DNA from: an uncultured Oscillospiraceae bacterium
GTDB taxonomy: Bacteria; Bacillota; Clostridia; Oscillospirales; Oscillospiraceae
Assembly: GCA_934654755.1 (NCBI GenBank)
Contig: CAKUGQ010000001.1
Coordinates: forward strand, 62,001-126,000
Direction of reading: 5' to 3'
DNA length: 64,000 bases
Shown: positions 50,938-59,439 of the stretch, piece by piece
Layout of the letters: each line of letters opens with the position of its first letter
How positions within the stretch are numbered: the stretch's first letter is position 1
The notes under the pieces: model-generated
The model's database searches: none
What the model saw: the letters and a program-made list of their open reading frames with translations, nothing else
Told to the model about the DNA's origin: nothing
Position numbers and translations under genes: made by a program

Positions 50938-51867
50938 ATGAATGTTGCTGAGATTATGGAGCAGCGCAATACGTTTTCCTTCGAGGTATTCCCCCCCAAG
51001 ACCGATGTCGGTATGGACAAGCTGTGCGGCGCGGGCGGCGTGCTGGAAAAGCTCTATACCCTCAATCCCGACTACATCTCCTGCACCTACGGCGCGGGCG
51101 GCACAAACGTCGGCAAGAACCTTGACGTCCTGAAGAAGATCAAGGCCGACGGCAAAACCACTCCCGTCACGCACTTCACCTGCATCGGCAATACCAAGGA
51201 TGATATCCGCGAAAAGCTCCAGACCTATCTGGACAACGGCATCGATCACATCCTTGCCCTGCGCGGCGACCTACCCTTCGGTTGGAAGGGTACCGGCGGT
51301 GACCTGCACTATGCGACCGAGCTGGTCAAGTTCATCCGCAAGGAATTCGACGACAAGTTTACCATCGCCGTGGCCGGTTCCCCCGAGGGTCACATTGCCT
51401 GCCGCTCTCTGGAGGCCGACATTGCCTATCTGAAGCAGAAGCAGGACAACGGCGCCGACTACATCATTTCGCAGCTCTGCTGGGATATGGATGCCTTCCG
51501 CTACTGGCTCGATGCCATCCGCGCCGCCGGCGTCTGGATGCCCGTCGACGTGGGCATTATGCCCATTCTTGATCAGGCCGCCACGATCAACATGGCTCTG
51601 TCGCACAACGGCTGCGTTATGGATCGCGAGCTGTGCCGCCTGATCTCCAAATACTGGATCTTCCCGAATCCCTTCGACAAAGAGCCGTTTGACGCCGACG
51701 TCGAGGGCAAAAAGGCGGCGTTCAAGGAAGCCGGTATCGAGTATACCATCCGTCAGATCGATCAGTACCGCGCCTGCGGCATCAACGGCATCCATCTGTA
51801 TGCGCTGAACAAGTACGACGACGTTGCCCGTATTGCCAAGGAAGCCGGTCTGCTTGATCTTGTCTGA
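50938..51867 (+). CDS. metF: Methylenetetrahydrofolate reductase
   Basis: A 309-residue flavin enzyme reducing methylene-THF to methyl-THF. It opens with F-S-F-E-V-F-P-P-K (catalytic Glu), then Y-I-S-C-T-Y-G-A-G-G, H-F-T-C-I-G-N-T, A-L-R-G-D-L-P and A-G-S-P-E-G-H family motifs. AGGAGG precedes the ATG. Placed at the head of the acetyl-CoA synthase genes, it supplies methyl-THF for the AcsE domain encoded downstream. No metV (zinc/FeS partner in many acetogens) is present. Confidence 0.92.
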   Translation: MNVAEIMEQRNTFSFEVFPPKTDVGMDKLCGAGGVLEKLYTLNPDYISCTYGAGGTNVGKNLDVLKKIKADGKTTPVTHFTCIGNTKDDIREKLQTYLDNGIDHILALRGDLPFGWKGTGGDLHYATELVKFIRKEFDDKFTIAVAGSPEGHIACRSLEADIAYLKQKQDNGADYIISQLCWDMDAFRYWLDAIRAAGVWMPVDVGIMPILDQAATINMALSHNGCVMDRELCRLISKYWIFPNPFDKEPFDADVEGKKAAFKEAGIEYTIRQIDQYRACGINGIHLYALNKYDDVARIAKEAGLLDLV

Positions 51868-51935
51868 CCTTAGACGTTTATCCGCTGCCGGGTTTCCCGG
51901 CGGCGGTATCCCCTGCAAAGGAGCAAAGACTTATT

Positions 51936-52700
51936 ATGACCCATACCATCGCTGTGGCCGGTAAGGGCGGCGTGGGCAAGACCACCGTCTGCGGCATGAT
52001 CATCGACTATCTTGTTAAGGCCGGGAAAGGCCCGCTGCTCGTGGTAGATGCCGATGCAAATTCCAATCTCAATGAGGTGCTCGGCGTGCAGGTTGAGACG
52101 ACCCTCGGCGCCATCCGTGAGGAAATGGCGCAGGCCGAGCTGCACGGCGACGTGCCGAAGGGCATGACCAAGGCCGACTGGGCCGAATTCCGTTTCAACT
52201 CGGCGCTCGCCGAGGAGGATGACTTTGATATGCTCGTTATGGGCCGCACGCAGGGCAAGGGCTGTTACTGCTTTGTCAACGGCGTTCTGAAAACGCAGGT
52301 GGACAAATATCTCGGCGCCTACCGCTATGCCGTTATCGACAACGAAGCCGGTATGGAGCATATCGCGCGCGGCACACTGCCGCATGTCGATACGCTGCTG
52401 CTGGTGTCCGATGCCTCGCGCCGCGGCGTGCAGGCCGTTGCCCGCATTGCCGAGATGGTCGGGGAGCTGAAGCTCAACCCCGGTACGATGGGGCTGATTG
52501 TCAACCGCGCGCCCGGCGGCGTCCTGTCCGACGGCGTGCGCGAAGAAATTGAGGCGCACGGGCTGAAGCTGCTCGGCGTGCTGCCGCAGGACGACGGCGT
52601 CTATCAGGCCGACTGCGACGGAAAGCCCAGCTCCAAGCTGCCCGATTCCAGCCCGATGAAGCAGGCTCTGCACGGCGTGCTGCAATCCGTCGGACTCTGA
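51936..52700 (+). CDS. cooC: CooC/AcsF-type nickel-insertion ATPase
   Basis: A 254-residue P-loop ATPase of the MinD/CooC group that loads nickel into CODH or acetyl-CoA synthase. Deviant Walker A is G-K-G-G-V-G-K-T-T (9-17), the metal-binding C-Y-C pair is Cys110/Cys112, the same CxC spacing as in Carboxydothermus CooC1, and Walker-B-like Y-A-V-I-D-N-E-A-G lies near 130. AAGGAG lies upstream. Since acsB is in the operon and a CODH gene is not, it more likely matures the acetyl-CoA synthase A-cluster (AcsF role). Confidence 0.88.
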   Translation: MTHTIAVAGKGGVGKTTVCGMIIDYLVKAGKGPLLVVDADANSNLNEVLGVQVETTLGAIREEMAQAELHGDVPKGMTKADWAEFRFNSALAEEDDFDMLVMGRTQGKGCYCFVNGVLKTQVDKYLGAYRYAVIDNEAGMEHIARGTLPHVDTLLLVSDASRRGVQAVARIAEMVGELKLNPGTMGLIVNRAPGGVLSDGVREEIEAHGLKLLGVLPQDDGVYQADCDGKPSSKLPDSSPMKQALHGVLQSVGL

Positions 52701-52993
52701 GCCGCGCCGCGCGGCGTTTTCGCGCGGCATATGTCCGTGGGAGCAGGGGATCAGCTCCCGCGGCCGCCCGCCGCGGAGCGGCGATGTCATTGTGAGACTG
52801 CGCGGAAACTGCGTCGTCTCTCTTCCGGCAATGACATGCTGAAGCCGCTCGTTTCGCGATCCGCGGCGTCCTCGTCGGAGAGCACGCGCCTTGTATCGTG
52901 CCTTCCGCAAAACCCGTACTTCCCGCCGGGATCTTCCCGGAGAAGCATTTTTCGCAACACATAAGCATTATGCACACATTAGGAGGAAAGAAA
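52701..52993 (+). other. Structured intergenic spacer with REP-like palindrome
   Basis: No gene is seen. Directly after cooC there is a GCCGCGCG/CGCGCGGC hairpin (52703-52729). At 52785-52836 an imperfect palindrome begins TGTCATTGTGAG and ends GGCAATGACA, with an inner GAGAC/GTCTC arm. It resembles the short TGTCATTGCGAG-type repeat common in Clostridia genomes (from memory). The rest is GC-rich without clear signals. AGGAGG for acsD is at its end. Confidence 0.5.
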
Positions 52994-53938
52994 ATGGCAT
53001 TCACACCCAAGACGCAGGCGTTCTCCTCGAGCATCGAGACCGTCACCATCGGCACGGGCGATAAGGCCGTGACCCTGGGCGGCATCAATGTCCTGCCCTT
53101 CTACTCCTTCGACGCGCCCATTACCAACGCGCCGAAGATCGGTATCGAGATTACCGATGAGGGTCTCGCAGCCTATCCGCAGGCCGGCCTGCAGGAGTTC
53201 TACGCCGGTTGCACCACCCCCGCAGAGATGGCCAAGCGCGCCGAGACCATGTACGGCGCCGATTTCATCTGTCTGCACCTGGAAGGCGCCGACCCCAACG
53301 GCGAGAACAAGTCCGTTGAGGAATGCGTCGAGCTTGCCAAGTCCGTGGCCGACGCCATCACCATGCCGCTGGTCATCATGGGCTGCAAGAATATCGAAAA
53401 GGACGCCGAGATCTTCAACAAGATTTCCGATGCACTGCAGGGCAAGAACATCCTTGTGCTCTCCGCCCGCGAAGAAAACTATAAAACCGTCGGCGCCTCC
53501 GCCGCTCTGGCTTACGGCCAGAAGGTCGGTGCGGAATCCGCCGTTGACATCAACCTGGCCAAGCAGCTCAACGTGCTGATGACTCAGCTCGGCGTACCCG
53601 CTTCTTCCATCGTGATGAATGCCGGCTCCGCCGCTGCCGGCTACGGCTTTGAATACGTTGCCTCCACCCTCGATCGTATCCGCGCCGCTGCGTTGGCGCA
53701 GAGCGATAACCAGCTCCAGATGCCCATCATCACCCCCATCTCCCCGGAGACCTGGGGCGTGAAGGAAGCCATGATGTCCGAGGCGGATATGCCCGAGTGG
53801 GGCCCCGCCGAGGATCGCGGCATCGAAATGGAAACCACGACCGCTGCGGCTTGCCTCGCAGGCGGCTCCGACGCCGTTATCATGCGCCATCCCGCCTCCG
53901 TCAAGGCGATCGCCGACATGATCCGCGCGCTGGTCTGA
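52994..53938 (+). CDS. acsD: CO dehydrogenase/acetyl-CoA synthase delta subunit (corrinoid protein small subunit)
   Basis: A 314-residue TIM-barrel protein, the small subunit of the corrinoid iron-sulfur protein that carries the methyl group to acetyl-CoA synthase. Typical elements: V-T-L-G-G-I-N-V-L-P-F-Y-S-F-D near residue 30, D-F-I-C-L-H-L-E-G-A-D-P-N, P-L-V-I-M-G-C, and E-T-W-G-V-K-E-A near 250. The start MAFTPKTQ has AGGAGG upstream; the ORF start 32 codons earlier lies in the spacer. It is 19 bases before the acsC-acsE fusion, its binding partner. Confidence 0.92.
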   Translation: MAFTPKTQAFSSSIETVTIGTGDKAVTLGGINVLPFYSFDAPITNAPKIGIEITDEGLAAYPQAGLQEFYAGCTTPAEMAKRAETMYGADFICLHLEGADPNGENKSVEECVELAKSVADAITMPLVIMGCKNIEKDAEIFNKISDALQGKNILVLSAREENYKTVGASAALAYGQKVGAESAVDINLAKQLNVLMTQLGVPASSIVMNAGSAAAGYGFEYVASTLDRIRAAALAQSDNQLQMPIITPISPETWGVKEAMMSEADMPEWGPAEDRGIEMETTTAAACLAGGSDAVIMRHPASVKAIADMIRALV

Positions 53939-53957
53939 GCAAAGGAGGACATATAAA

Positions 53958-56237
53958 ATGGCATTAAAAGGATTAGACATCTTCAAGCTCTCCCCGAAGA
54001 AGAACTGTAAGGAATGCGGCAGCCCCACCTGTATGGCTTTCTGTATGAAGGTTGCGCAGGGCGCGGTCGGGCTGGATAAGTGCCCGTACTTCTCACCGGA
54101 AGCCATCGCTCAGCTCTCCGAGGCCACCGCGCCTCCCATGAAGACCATCTCCGTCGGCACCGACGACATCAAGCTCGGCGGCGAGACCGTCCTGTTCCGC
54201 CACGAGAAGACCCTTGTTTCCCGCACCCGCTATGCCGTGCCGGTCTGCACCTGCATGGAGGAAGCCGTTGCCGAACAGAAGCTCGCCGATGCCGTGAAGG
54301 TTGACTACGAGCGTATCGGTGAGCGCGAGTATGTGGAATTCATCCTTGTCCGCTGCCAGAAGGACACGGCCGACCGCTGGGAGGAGCTTGTGAAGAAGGC
54401 TATGGCCACCGGCCGTACGCTCATTCTTGACGTTGAGTGTCCCGAGTGTGCCAAAAAGGCTCTCGCCATCTGCAAGGACTCCAAGCCCATCCTCAACGGC
54501 GCCAACGCGCAGAATTTCGAGGAGATGAACGCCATTGCGAAGGAAGCGGGCGTCGTCCTGGGGGTGAAGGGTGAAAACCTCTCCGAGCTGCACGATACCG
54601 TTTCCAAGCTCGAGGCTGCCGGAAACAAGAATCTTGTTCTCGACGTTACCGGCGCTACCATCAAGGAGACCTTTGCCAATACCGTCCTTGTGCGCCGTAC
54701 CGCGCTGCATGACGGCGACCGTACCTTCGGTTATCCCTCCATTGTCAATCTGGCCAAGCTCGCCAAGGGCGATATGCACCTGCAAACCGCTCTGGCCGCG
54801 CTGTTCACCGTCAAATACGGTTCCATCGTTGTGATGGAGCGCATGAGTTATGCAGAGGCGCTGCCGCTGTACGGCCTGCGTCAGAATATCTTTACCGACC
54901 CGCAGAAGCCCATGAAGGTCGCCCCCGGCATCTACCCGATGAACGGTGCCGGCCCCGACGATCCCTGCATGATGACGGTTGACTTCGCTCTGACCTACTT
55001 CCTCGTCTCCGGCGAGCTTGAGCGCTCCAACGTACCGATGAACCTGCTCATCACCGACGCATCCGGTATGTCCGTCCTGACCGCGTGGGCTGCCGGTAAG
55101 CTCTCATCGAGCTCCGTCAAGAAGTTCTTCGACGAGTTCGATATCGCCGGTAAGATCAACAACCGTACCCTGATTATCCCCGGCAAGGTTGCCGTTATGA
55201 AGGGCGAGATTCAGGATAAGCTGCCCGAGTGGAATGTTGTCGTCGGTACCCGCGAGGCCGTCGAAATCGTCAAGTACCTCAAGGACGGCGAGTATATCAA
55301 GGCTGCCGAGGCCGCTGCCGCCGCCAAGAAGCCTGCAGAGGCCAAGAAGGAAGTCGTAGACGAGAATGCGCCGCTGGACTTCTCGAAGATCGTCATTCCC
55401 GAGATCGTCAAGAAGGATATGGGCGTTACCTACCGTACTCGTAACGTGCAGTCGAAGAAGTTTGTCACCATCGGCGAGCGCATCCACTGCATCAGCCCGG
55501 TTATCCGCGAGGCTATGGCTACCTTCAATCCCGATCCCATCCTCGAGCGTGCCGCGCAGCAGATCAAGGCCGGCGCGACCTACCTGGATGTGAACATCGG
55601 CCCCGCCGAGTCCAACGGCCCCGAGCTGATGACTTGGGCGGTCAAGCTCCTGCAGGAGAACTTCAATAATGTTCCTCTGGCGCTCGATACCGCAAACAAG
55701 AAGGCTATCGAAGCCGGTATCCATGTTTACAACCGCACGAACGGCAAGCCCATCGTCAACTCCGCCGACGCCGGTTCCCGTATCTCCTACATTGACCTTG
55801 CCGCTGCGAACGACGCGATCTGTATCGCACTTTGCTCTGCCGACGGTATTGCCAAGGACAACGATGAGCGTATGCACCACTGCCACACCATGCTCGATCG
55901 CGGCATGGCACTCGGTATGGATGCAGGCGACCTCTGGTTCGACCCGCTGTTCCTTGTCGTCAAGGGTATGCAGGATAAGCAGATGGACGTTCTCAACGCC
56001 ATCAAGCTCTTCTCCGACGAAGGCCTCAACTCCACGGGCGGTCTGTCCAATAACTCCAACGGCGCACCGAAGAACGTCCGCCCGATCATGGACTCCGCGC
56101 TGGTCGCAATGTGCATGATGCAGGGCCTGACCTCGGCTATTGTTAACCCCAATGACCTGCGACTGATGGAGACCATCAAGTCCTGCGATATTTTCAAGAA
56201 CAACGAGCTGTATTCCGACAGCTATCTTGAAATCTGA
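53958..56237 (+). CDS. Fusion of corrinoid iron-sulfur protein large subunit (AcsC) with methyltransferase (AcsE)
   Basis: A 759-residue two-enzyme fusion. Residues 1 to about 445 are AcsC/CdhE: the [4Fe-4S] motif is Cys17, Cys20, Cys25, Cys42 (CX2CX4CX16C), followed by the TIM barrel and the C-terminal corrinoid domain (I-T-D-A-S-G-M-S-V-L-T-A-W-A-A-G-K near 360). An Ala/Lys/Glu linker (about 446-499) leads into a full AcsE domain (500-759) with G-E-R-I, Y-L-D-V-N-I-G-P (Asp544), L-D-T-A-N (Asn580), F-D-P-L (Asp662) and G-L-S-N-N-S (Asn698). These match the pterin-site Asp and Asn residues of Moorella MeTr. One polypeptide thus takes methyl from methyl-THF to its own cobalamin. These are normally separate genes. 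Confidence 0.92.
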   Translation: MALKGLDIFKLSPKKNCKECGSPTCMAFCMKVAQGAVGLDKCPYFSPEAIAQLSEATAPPMKTISVGTDDIKLGGETVLFRHEKTLVSRTRYAVPVCTCMEEAVAEQKLADAVKVDYERIGEREYVEFILVRCQKDTADRWEELVKKAMATGRTLILDVECPECAKKALAICKDSKPILNGANAQNFEEMNAIAKEAGVVLGVKGENLSELHDTVSKLEAAGNKNLVLDVTGATIKETFANTVLVRRTALHDGDRTFGYPSIVNLAKLAKGDMHLQTALAALFTVKYGSIVVMERMSYAEALPLYGLRQNIFTDPQKPMKVAPGIYPMNGAGPDDPCMMTVDFALTYFLVSGELERSNVPMNLLITDASGMSVLTAWAAGKLSSSSVKKFFDEFDIAGKINNRTLIIPGKVAVMKGEIQDKLPEWNVVVGTREAVEIVKYLKDGEYIKAAEAAAAAKKPAEAKKEVVDENAPLDFSKIVIPEIVKKDMGVTYRTRNVQSKKFVTIGERIHCISPVIREAMATFNPDPILERAAQQIKAGATYLDVNIGPAESNGPELMTWAVKLLQENFNNVPLALDTANKKAIEAGIHVYNRTNGKPIVNSADAGSRISYIDLAAANDAICIALCSADGIAKDNDERMHHCHTMLDRGMALGMDAGDLWFDPLFLVVKGMQDKQMDVLNAIKLFSDEGLNSTGGLSNNSNGAPKNVRPIMDSALVAMCMMQGLTSAIVNPNDLRLMETIKSCDIFKNNELYSDSYLEI

Positions 56238-56672
56238 TTTTGCGTTTTCCTTCCTTTATTTTCCTTTCTGGTTGTTCCGGCCGATTTTCTTTTGAGCTTT
56301 TTATGTGATCGGCCGGAACGCTCCCCTGACCGGCGTTTTCTCCCTGCGCCGGGCGGGGGATGACAGCCAGCCGGACGTTTTTCTAATTTTTCCGTCCGGC
56401 ACCTTCCCGATCGGGACGGTATTTCTCCCTTGCCGGCCCGGTCAAAACCGCCGGGCGCCGTCTATCCCCAGACGGCGTCCGGCACCACCCCGCCTGCGGG
56501 CGTTCCCCAGCGCCCGCAGGCACTTCCCCTATGCGTATTCTTCTCGTTAGCCCGGAGATGCTTCGGGCGGGAATTTTGAACGGTTGGAAGCGCTGCGCTT
56601 TTTTTGCACTTCCCGCATTAACGGATTGCAGCGTTCCTATAGCAGGCAGACAAGTTATAAGGAGGAAAAAAC
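56238..56672 (+). other. Hairpin-rich spacer between acsC-acsE and acsB
   Basis: No gene is seen in 435 bases. It contains at least four inverted repeats: GTTCCGGCCGAT/ATCGGCCGGAAC (56274-56319), TCCCGATCGGGA (56406-56417), CCGG-x-CGCCGTCT/AGACGGCG-x-CCGG (56451-56482) and GCCTGCGGGCG/CGCCCGCAGGC (56492-56521). T-rich stretches flank the first. Neither a convincing terminator T-run nor a B12-riboswitch box is seen. It probably separates two expression levels, with processing or a promoter inside. Confidence 0.5.
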
Positions 56673-58793
56673 ATGAGTGTATTAACAGATCTCATCTATG
56701 GCGGCGCGAATGCCGTTGCAGGGCTGACCGAGGGCGCCGTCAATGACGCCATCGCGAAGTATGGCGAGGATAAGCCGGTTGCCTTCCCCGACACGGCTTA
56801 CTTCTTCCCCACTATCTATGCCGCCACGGGCGTAAAGGTTGCGAAGCTTGGCGATCTGCCCGCCTGCGTGGGCGTACTGAAAAGCCTGATTACCAATCAG
56901 GAGGATCTCGGGCAGGCGCTGAATGCCGGTCTGGCCACCGCTGTCGGTGCGGAAATTCTCGAAGGACTCAAGTACGTCGAGGGTGAACCTTACGCCAATG
57001 AGGCGGGGATCGGCTTTGTGCCGGATCCTGTCATCCGTTCGTTGGGTGTTCCGTTGGTTACGGGCGATATCCCCGGCGTTGCGGTTGTGCTGGGCAAGGC
57101 CGAGAATCCTGAGGATGTTGTGAAGACCGTCAAGGACTATCAGGCCAAGGGTGTTTTGACCTTCCTCATCGGAGAGGTGATCGACCAGTGCGCCGAGGGC
57201 GGCGTGAAAATGGGTCTTGAGCTGCGTGTCGTGCCGTTGGGTCATGATGTGACGGCCGTCATTCACGTTGTCACCGTTGCGATCCGTGCTGCGCTGATTT
57301 TCGGCAATGTGCAGCCGGGCGATCTGGCCGGCCTGTTGGCTTATACGAAGCAGCGTGTTCCTGCCTTTGTCAACACCTTCGGAGCAATCGACGCGGTTGT
57401 TGTTTCCGCGGGCGCGGGCGCAATCGCACTCGGCTTCCCGGTTGTTGTGGATATCGATCTGGGTGAGAACCAGGTTCCCGGCGCGCTGGAATCCGTTACG
57501 GATCACAGCCTGACCGTCAAGCATTCGCTGGAGCTGCGTGGTATCAAGATCAAATCCAAGGAGCTTCCCATTCCGGTGGCCTTTGCCGCTGCCTTTGAGG
57601 GCGAGATCATCCGAAAGGCAGATATGCATACCGAGTTCTGGTCCGGTAAGAATGCGACTGCCGAGCTGGTCACGATGGCCGACGATGTGGAGGATCATAA
57701 GTTCACTCTGGTCGGCCCGGATCTGGACAGCGGAGAGAAAAACCTTGCGCTGGCAACATGGGTCAAGGTTTCCGGAGCAAAGATGCAGGCGGATTTCGAG
57801 AGCGTTATCGAGCGAAAGATCCACGCCTGGTTCAATTATATGGAGGGCGTAATGCACACCGGCCAGCGTAATCAGGTACGTCTTCGCGTATCGAATGACG
57901 CCTTTGAAAAAGGCCTGCGTATGAAGGACTTCGGCGAGGTGCTCTACCATATGATTATGGATGAGTTTGACGCAGTTGTCGACAAGTGTCAGGTTACGCT
58001 GATTACCGATGAGGAAGAAGCAAAGAAATTCCGCGACGAGGTTGCAATGCCGCGTTACGATGCACGTGACGACCGCCTTGCCTCCATGACAGACGAATCC
58101 GTCGACCGTTACTATACCTGCATCCTCTGCCAGAGCTTCGCGCCGGCGCACTGCTGCGTCGTTACTCCGGAGCGCCTGGGCCTGTGCGGCGCGGTGTCAT
58201 GGCTTGACGCCAAGGCAACCAATGAGCTCAACCCGCAGGGTCCCTGCCAGCCGATCTTCAAGGAAGGCTGCCTGGATGAGCGTACCGGCCGCTATGAGTC
58301 CGTCAACAAGATGGTCGCTGAGGCGACGCACGGCGCAGTTGAGAGCGTCACGCTATATTCCATTCTGGAGGATCCGATGACCTCCTGCGGCTGCTTCGAA
58401 TGCATTTGCGGCATCGAACCGGTTTCCAACGGCTTTATCGTCGTCAACCGTGAGTTCAAGGGTATGACACCCGTCGGCATGACCTTTGGCGAGCTTGCTT
58501 CCTGCACCGGCGGCGGCGTACAGACGCCGGGCTATATGGGTCATGGCCGTCATTTCATCTCCTCAAAGAAGTTCATTGCTGCCGAGGGCGGTATTGAGCG
58601 CATTGTCTGGATGCCGAAGGAGCTGAAGGACGACGTTGCAGAGCGGCTGAACAAGACCGCGAAGGAGCTGTATGGGATCGAAAACTTTACCGATATGATC
58701 GCCGACGAGACGATCTGCGAGGACTGCGACGGCCTGATGGCCTTCCTGACCGAGAAGGATCACCCGGTTCTGAAGCTTGAACCGCTGATGTAA
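56673..58793 (+). CDS. acsB: Acetyl-CoA synthase catalytic subunit
   Basis: A 706-residue enzyme joining methyl, CO and CoA into acetyl-CoA. A-cluster ligands occur at exactly the spacing of Moorella AcsB: Cys483, Cys486, Cys495, Cys505 for the [4Fe-4S] and Cys572-Gly573-Cys574 (with Cys486) for the nickel sites. The CO-channel domain (about 1-300) that docks CODH is present, so it is the long bacterial form and not the short archaeal CdhC. AGGAGG precedes the ATG. No acsA follows, although AcsA is the usual complex partner supplying CO. Confidence 0.94.
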   Translation: MSVLTDLIYGGANAVAGLTEGAVNDAIAKYGEDKPVAFPDTAYFFPTIYAATGVKVAKLGDLPACVGVLKSLITNQEDLGQALNAGLATAVGAEILEGLKYVEGEPYANEAGIGFVPDPVIRSLGVPLVTGDIPGVAVVLGKAENPEDVVKTVKDYQAKGVLTFLIGEVIDQCAEGGVKMGLELRVVPLGHDVTAVIHVVTVAIRAALIFGNVQPGDLAGLLAYTKQRVPAFVNTFGAIDAVVVSAGAGAIALGFPVVVDIDLGENQVPGALESVTDHSLTVKHSLELRGIKIKSKELPIPVAFAAAFEGEIIRKADMHTEFWSGKNATAELVTMADDVEDHKFTLVGPDLDSGEKNLALATWVKVSGAKMQADFESVIERKIHAWFNYMEGVMHTGQRNQVRLRVSNDAFEKGLRMKDFGEVLYHMIMDEFDAVVDKCQVTLITDEEEAKKFRDEVAMPRYDARDDRLASMTDESVDRYYTCILCQSFAPAHCCVVTPERLGLCGAVSWLDAKATNELNPQGPCQPIFKEGCLDERTGRYESVNKMVAEATHGAVESVTLYSILEDPMTSCGCFECICGIEPVSNGFIVVNREFKGMTPVGMTFGELASCTGGGVQTPGYMGHGRHFISSKKFIAAEGGIERIVWMPKELKDDVAERLNKTAKELYGIENFTDMIADETICEDCDGLMAFLTEKDHPVLKLEPLM

Positions 58794-58813
58794 GCAATCC
58801 ACGAATAAATCGG

Positions 58814-58842
58814 TTGATTTTTACCGATTTGGCTGTTATAAT
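58814..58842 (+). promoter_or_regulatory. Promoter-like element after acsB
   Basis: TTGATT, a 17-base spacer, TATAAT. The -10 box runs straight into a strong hairpin (58841-58870), so the element may drive cupin-acsV or a very short RNA. Confidence 0.4.
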
Positions 58843-58876
58843 GGGGAAGGGTCAGGGGACCCTTCCCCATTTGTCT
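58841..58876 (+). terminator. Strong hairpin after acsB
   Basis: A 13-bp stem (ATGGGGAAGGGTC / GACCCTTCCCCAT, 4-base loop) followed by TTGTCTGT. It probably terminates or attenuates the acsB transcript. The rest of the spacer to 59100 shows no gene or clear signal except the AAGGAG site before the cupin. Confidence 0.6.
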
Positions 58877-59100
58877 GTGCTCGCGGGAAGTACATAAGCT
58901 CGGCGCGGCATTCTCAAAACCCCTCATTGCGGATATTTTGCCATGTCGGTTTGCTCCCTGCAATGCCCAAGGGGGAGCCCGGCGTTGCTCTGCTTTATAT
59001 CATCCTACGCGGCGTATTGGTGCGGCAGCCGCATACCCCACGCGCAACACGACCGCTGCGTTTACAGCGGAGAATATATTTCTAAAAGGAGCTGTTTCTT

Positions 59101-59430
59101 ATGCGCATCGATTTCTCCTCAATCCCCGAAGAAGCCGTGCAGAATTTCTGTGGCGGCAACAAGACCCTGTTCAAACGCGCGTGGTCGGACGGCAAAGCCA
59201 AGATCATGTACGACCGTCTGCCCGCAGGCGCATCCATCGGGATGCACACGCACGAAACAAACAGTGAAACAATGTATCTGCTTTCCGGTGTGGCGCGGTA
59301 CACGGTCGACGGTGTGCAGGAAACCGTTCGTGCGGGGGAAGCACACTACTGCCCGAAGGGCAGCACGCACTGCATGGAGAATATCGGCGACGATGAAATT
59401 GTGTTTTTCGCCGTTGTTGCGGAGCAGTAG
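59101..59430 (+). CDS. Single-domain cupin protein
   Basis: A 109-residue small beta-barrel protein. Cupin motif 1 is G-x-x-x-G-M-H-T-H-E-T-N-S-E-T-M-Y (metal ligands H-T-H and E, about 46-58), and motif 2 is H-Y-C-P-K-G-S-T-H-C-M-E-N (about 81-93), giving a likely 3-His/1-Glu metal site. It stands 9 bases before acsV, with AAGGAG upstream. Cupins of this size are often metal- or small-molecule-binding regulators. Its place in an acetyl-CoA synthase operon suggests metal or cofactor handling (inference). Confidence 0.75.
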   Translation: MRIDFSSIPEEAVQNFCGGNKTLFKRAWSDGKAKIMYDRLPAGASIGMHTHETNSETMYLLSGVARYTVDGVQETVRAGEAHYCPKGSTHCMENIGDDEIVFFAVVAEQ

Positions 59431-59439
59431 GGAGGCGCT

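Noticed and set aside
56238..56672. Cobalamin riboswitch upstream of acsB
   Set aside because: No B12-box (AGCCACTG-type) core or matching layout was found; only generic hairpins.
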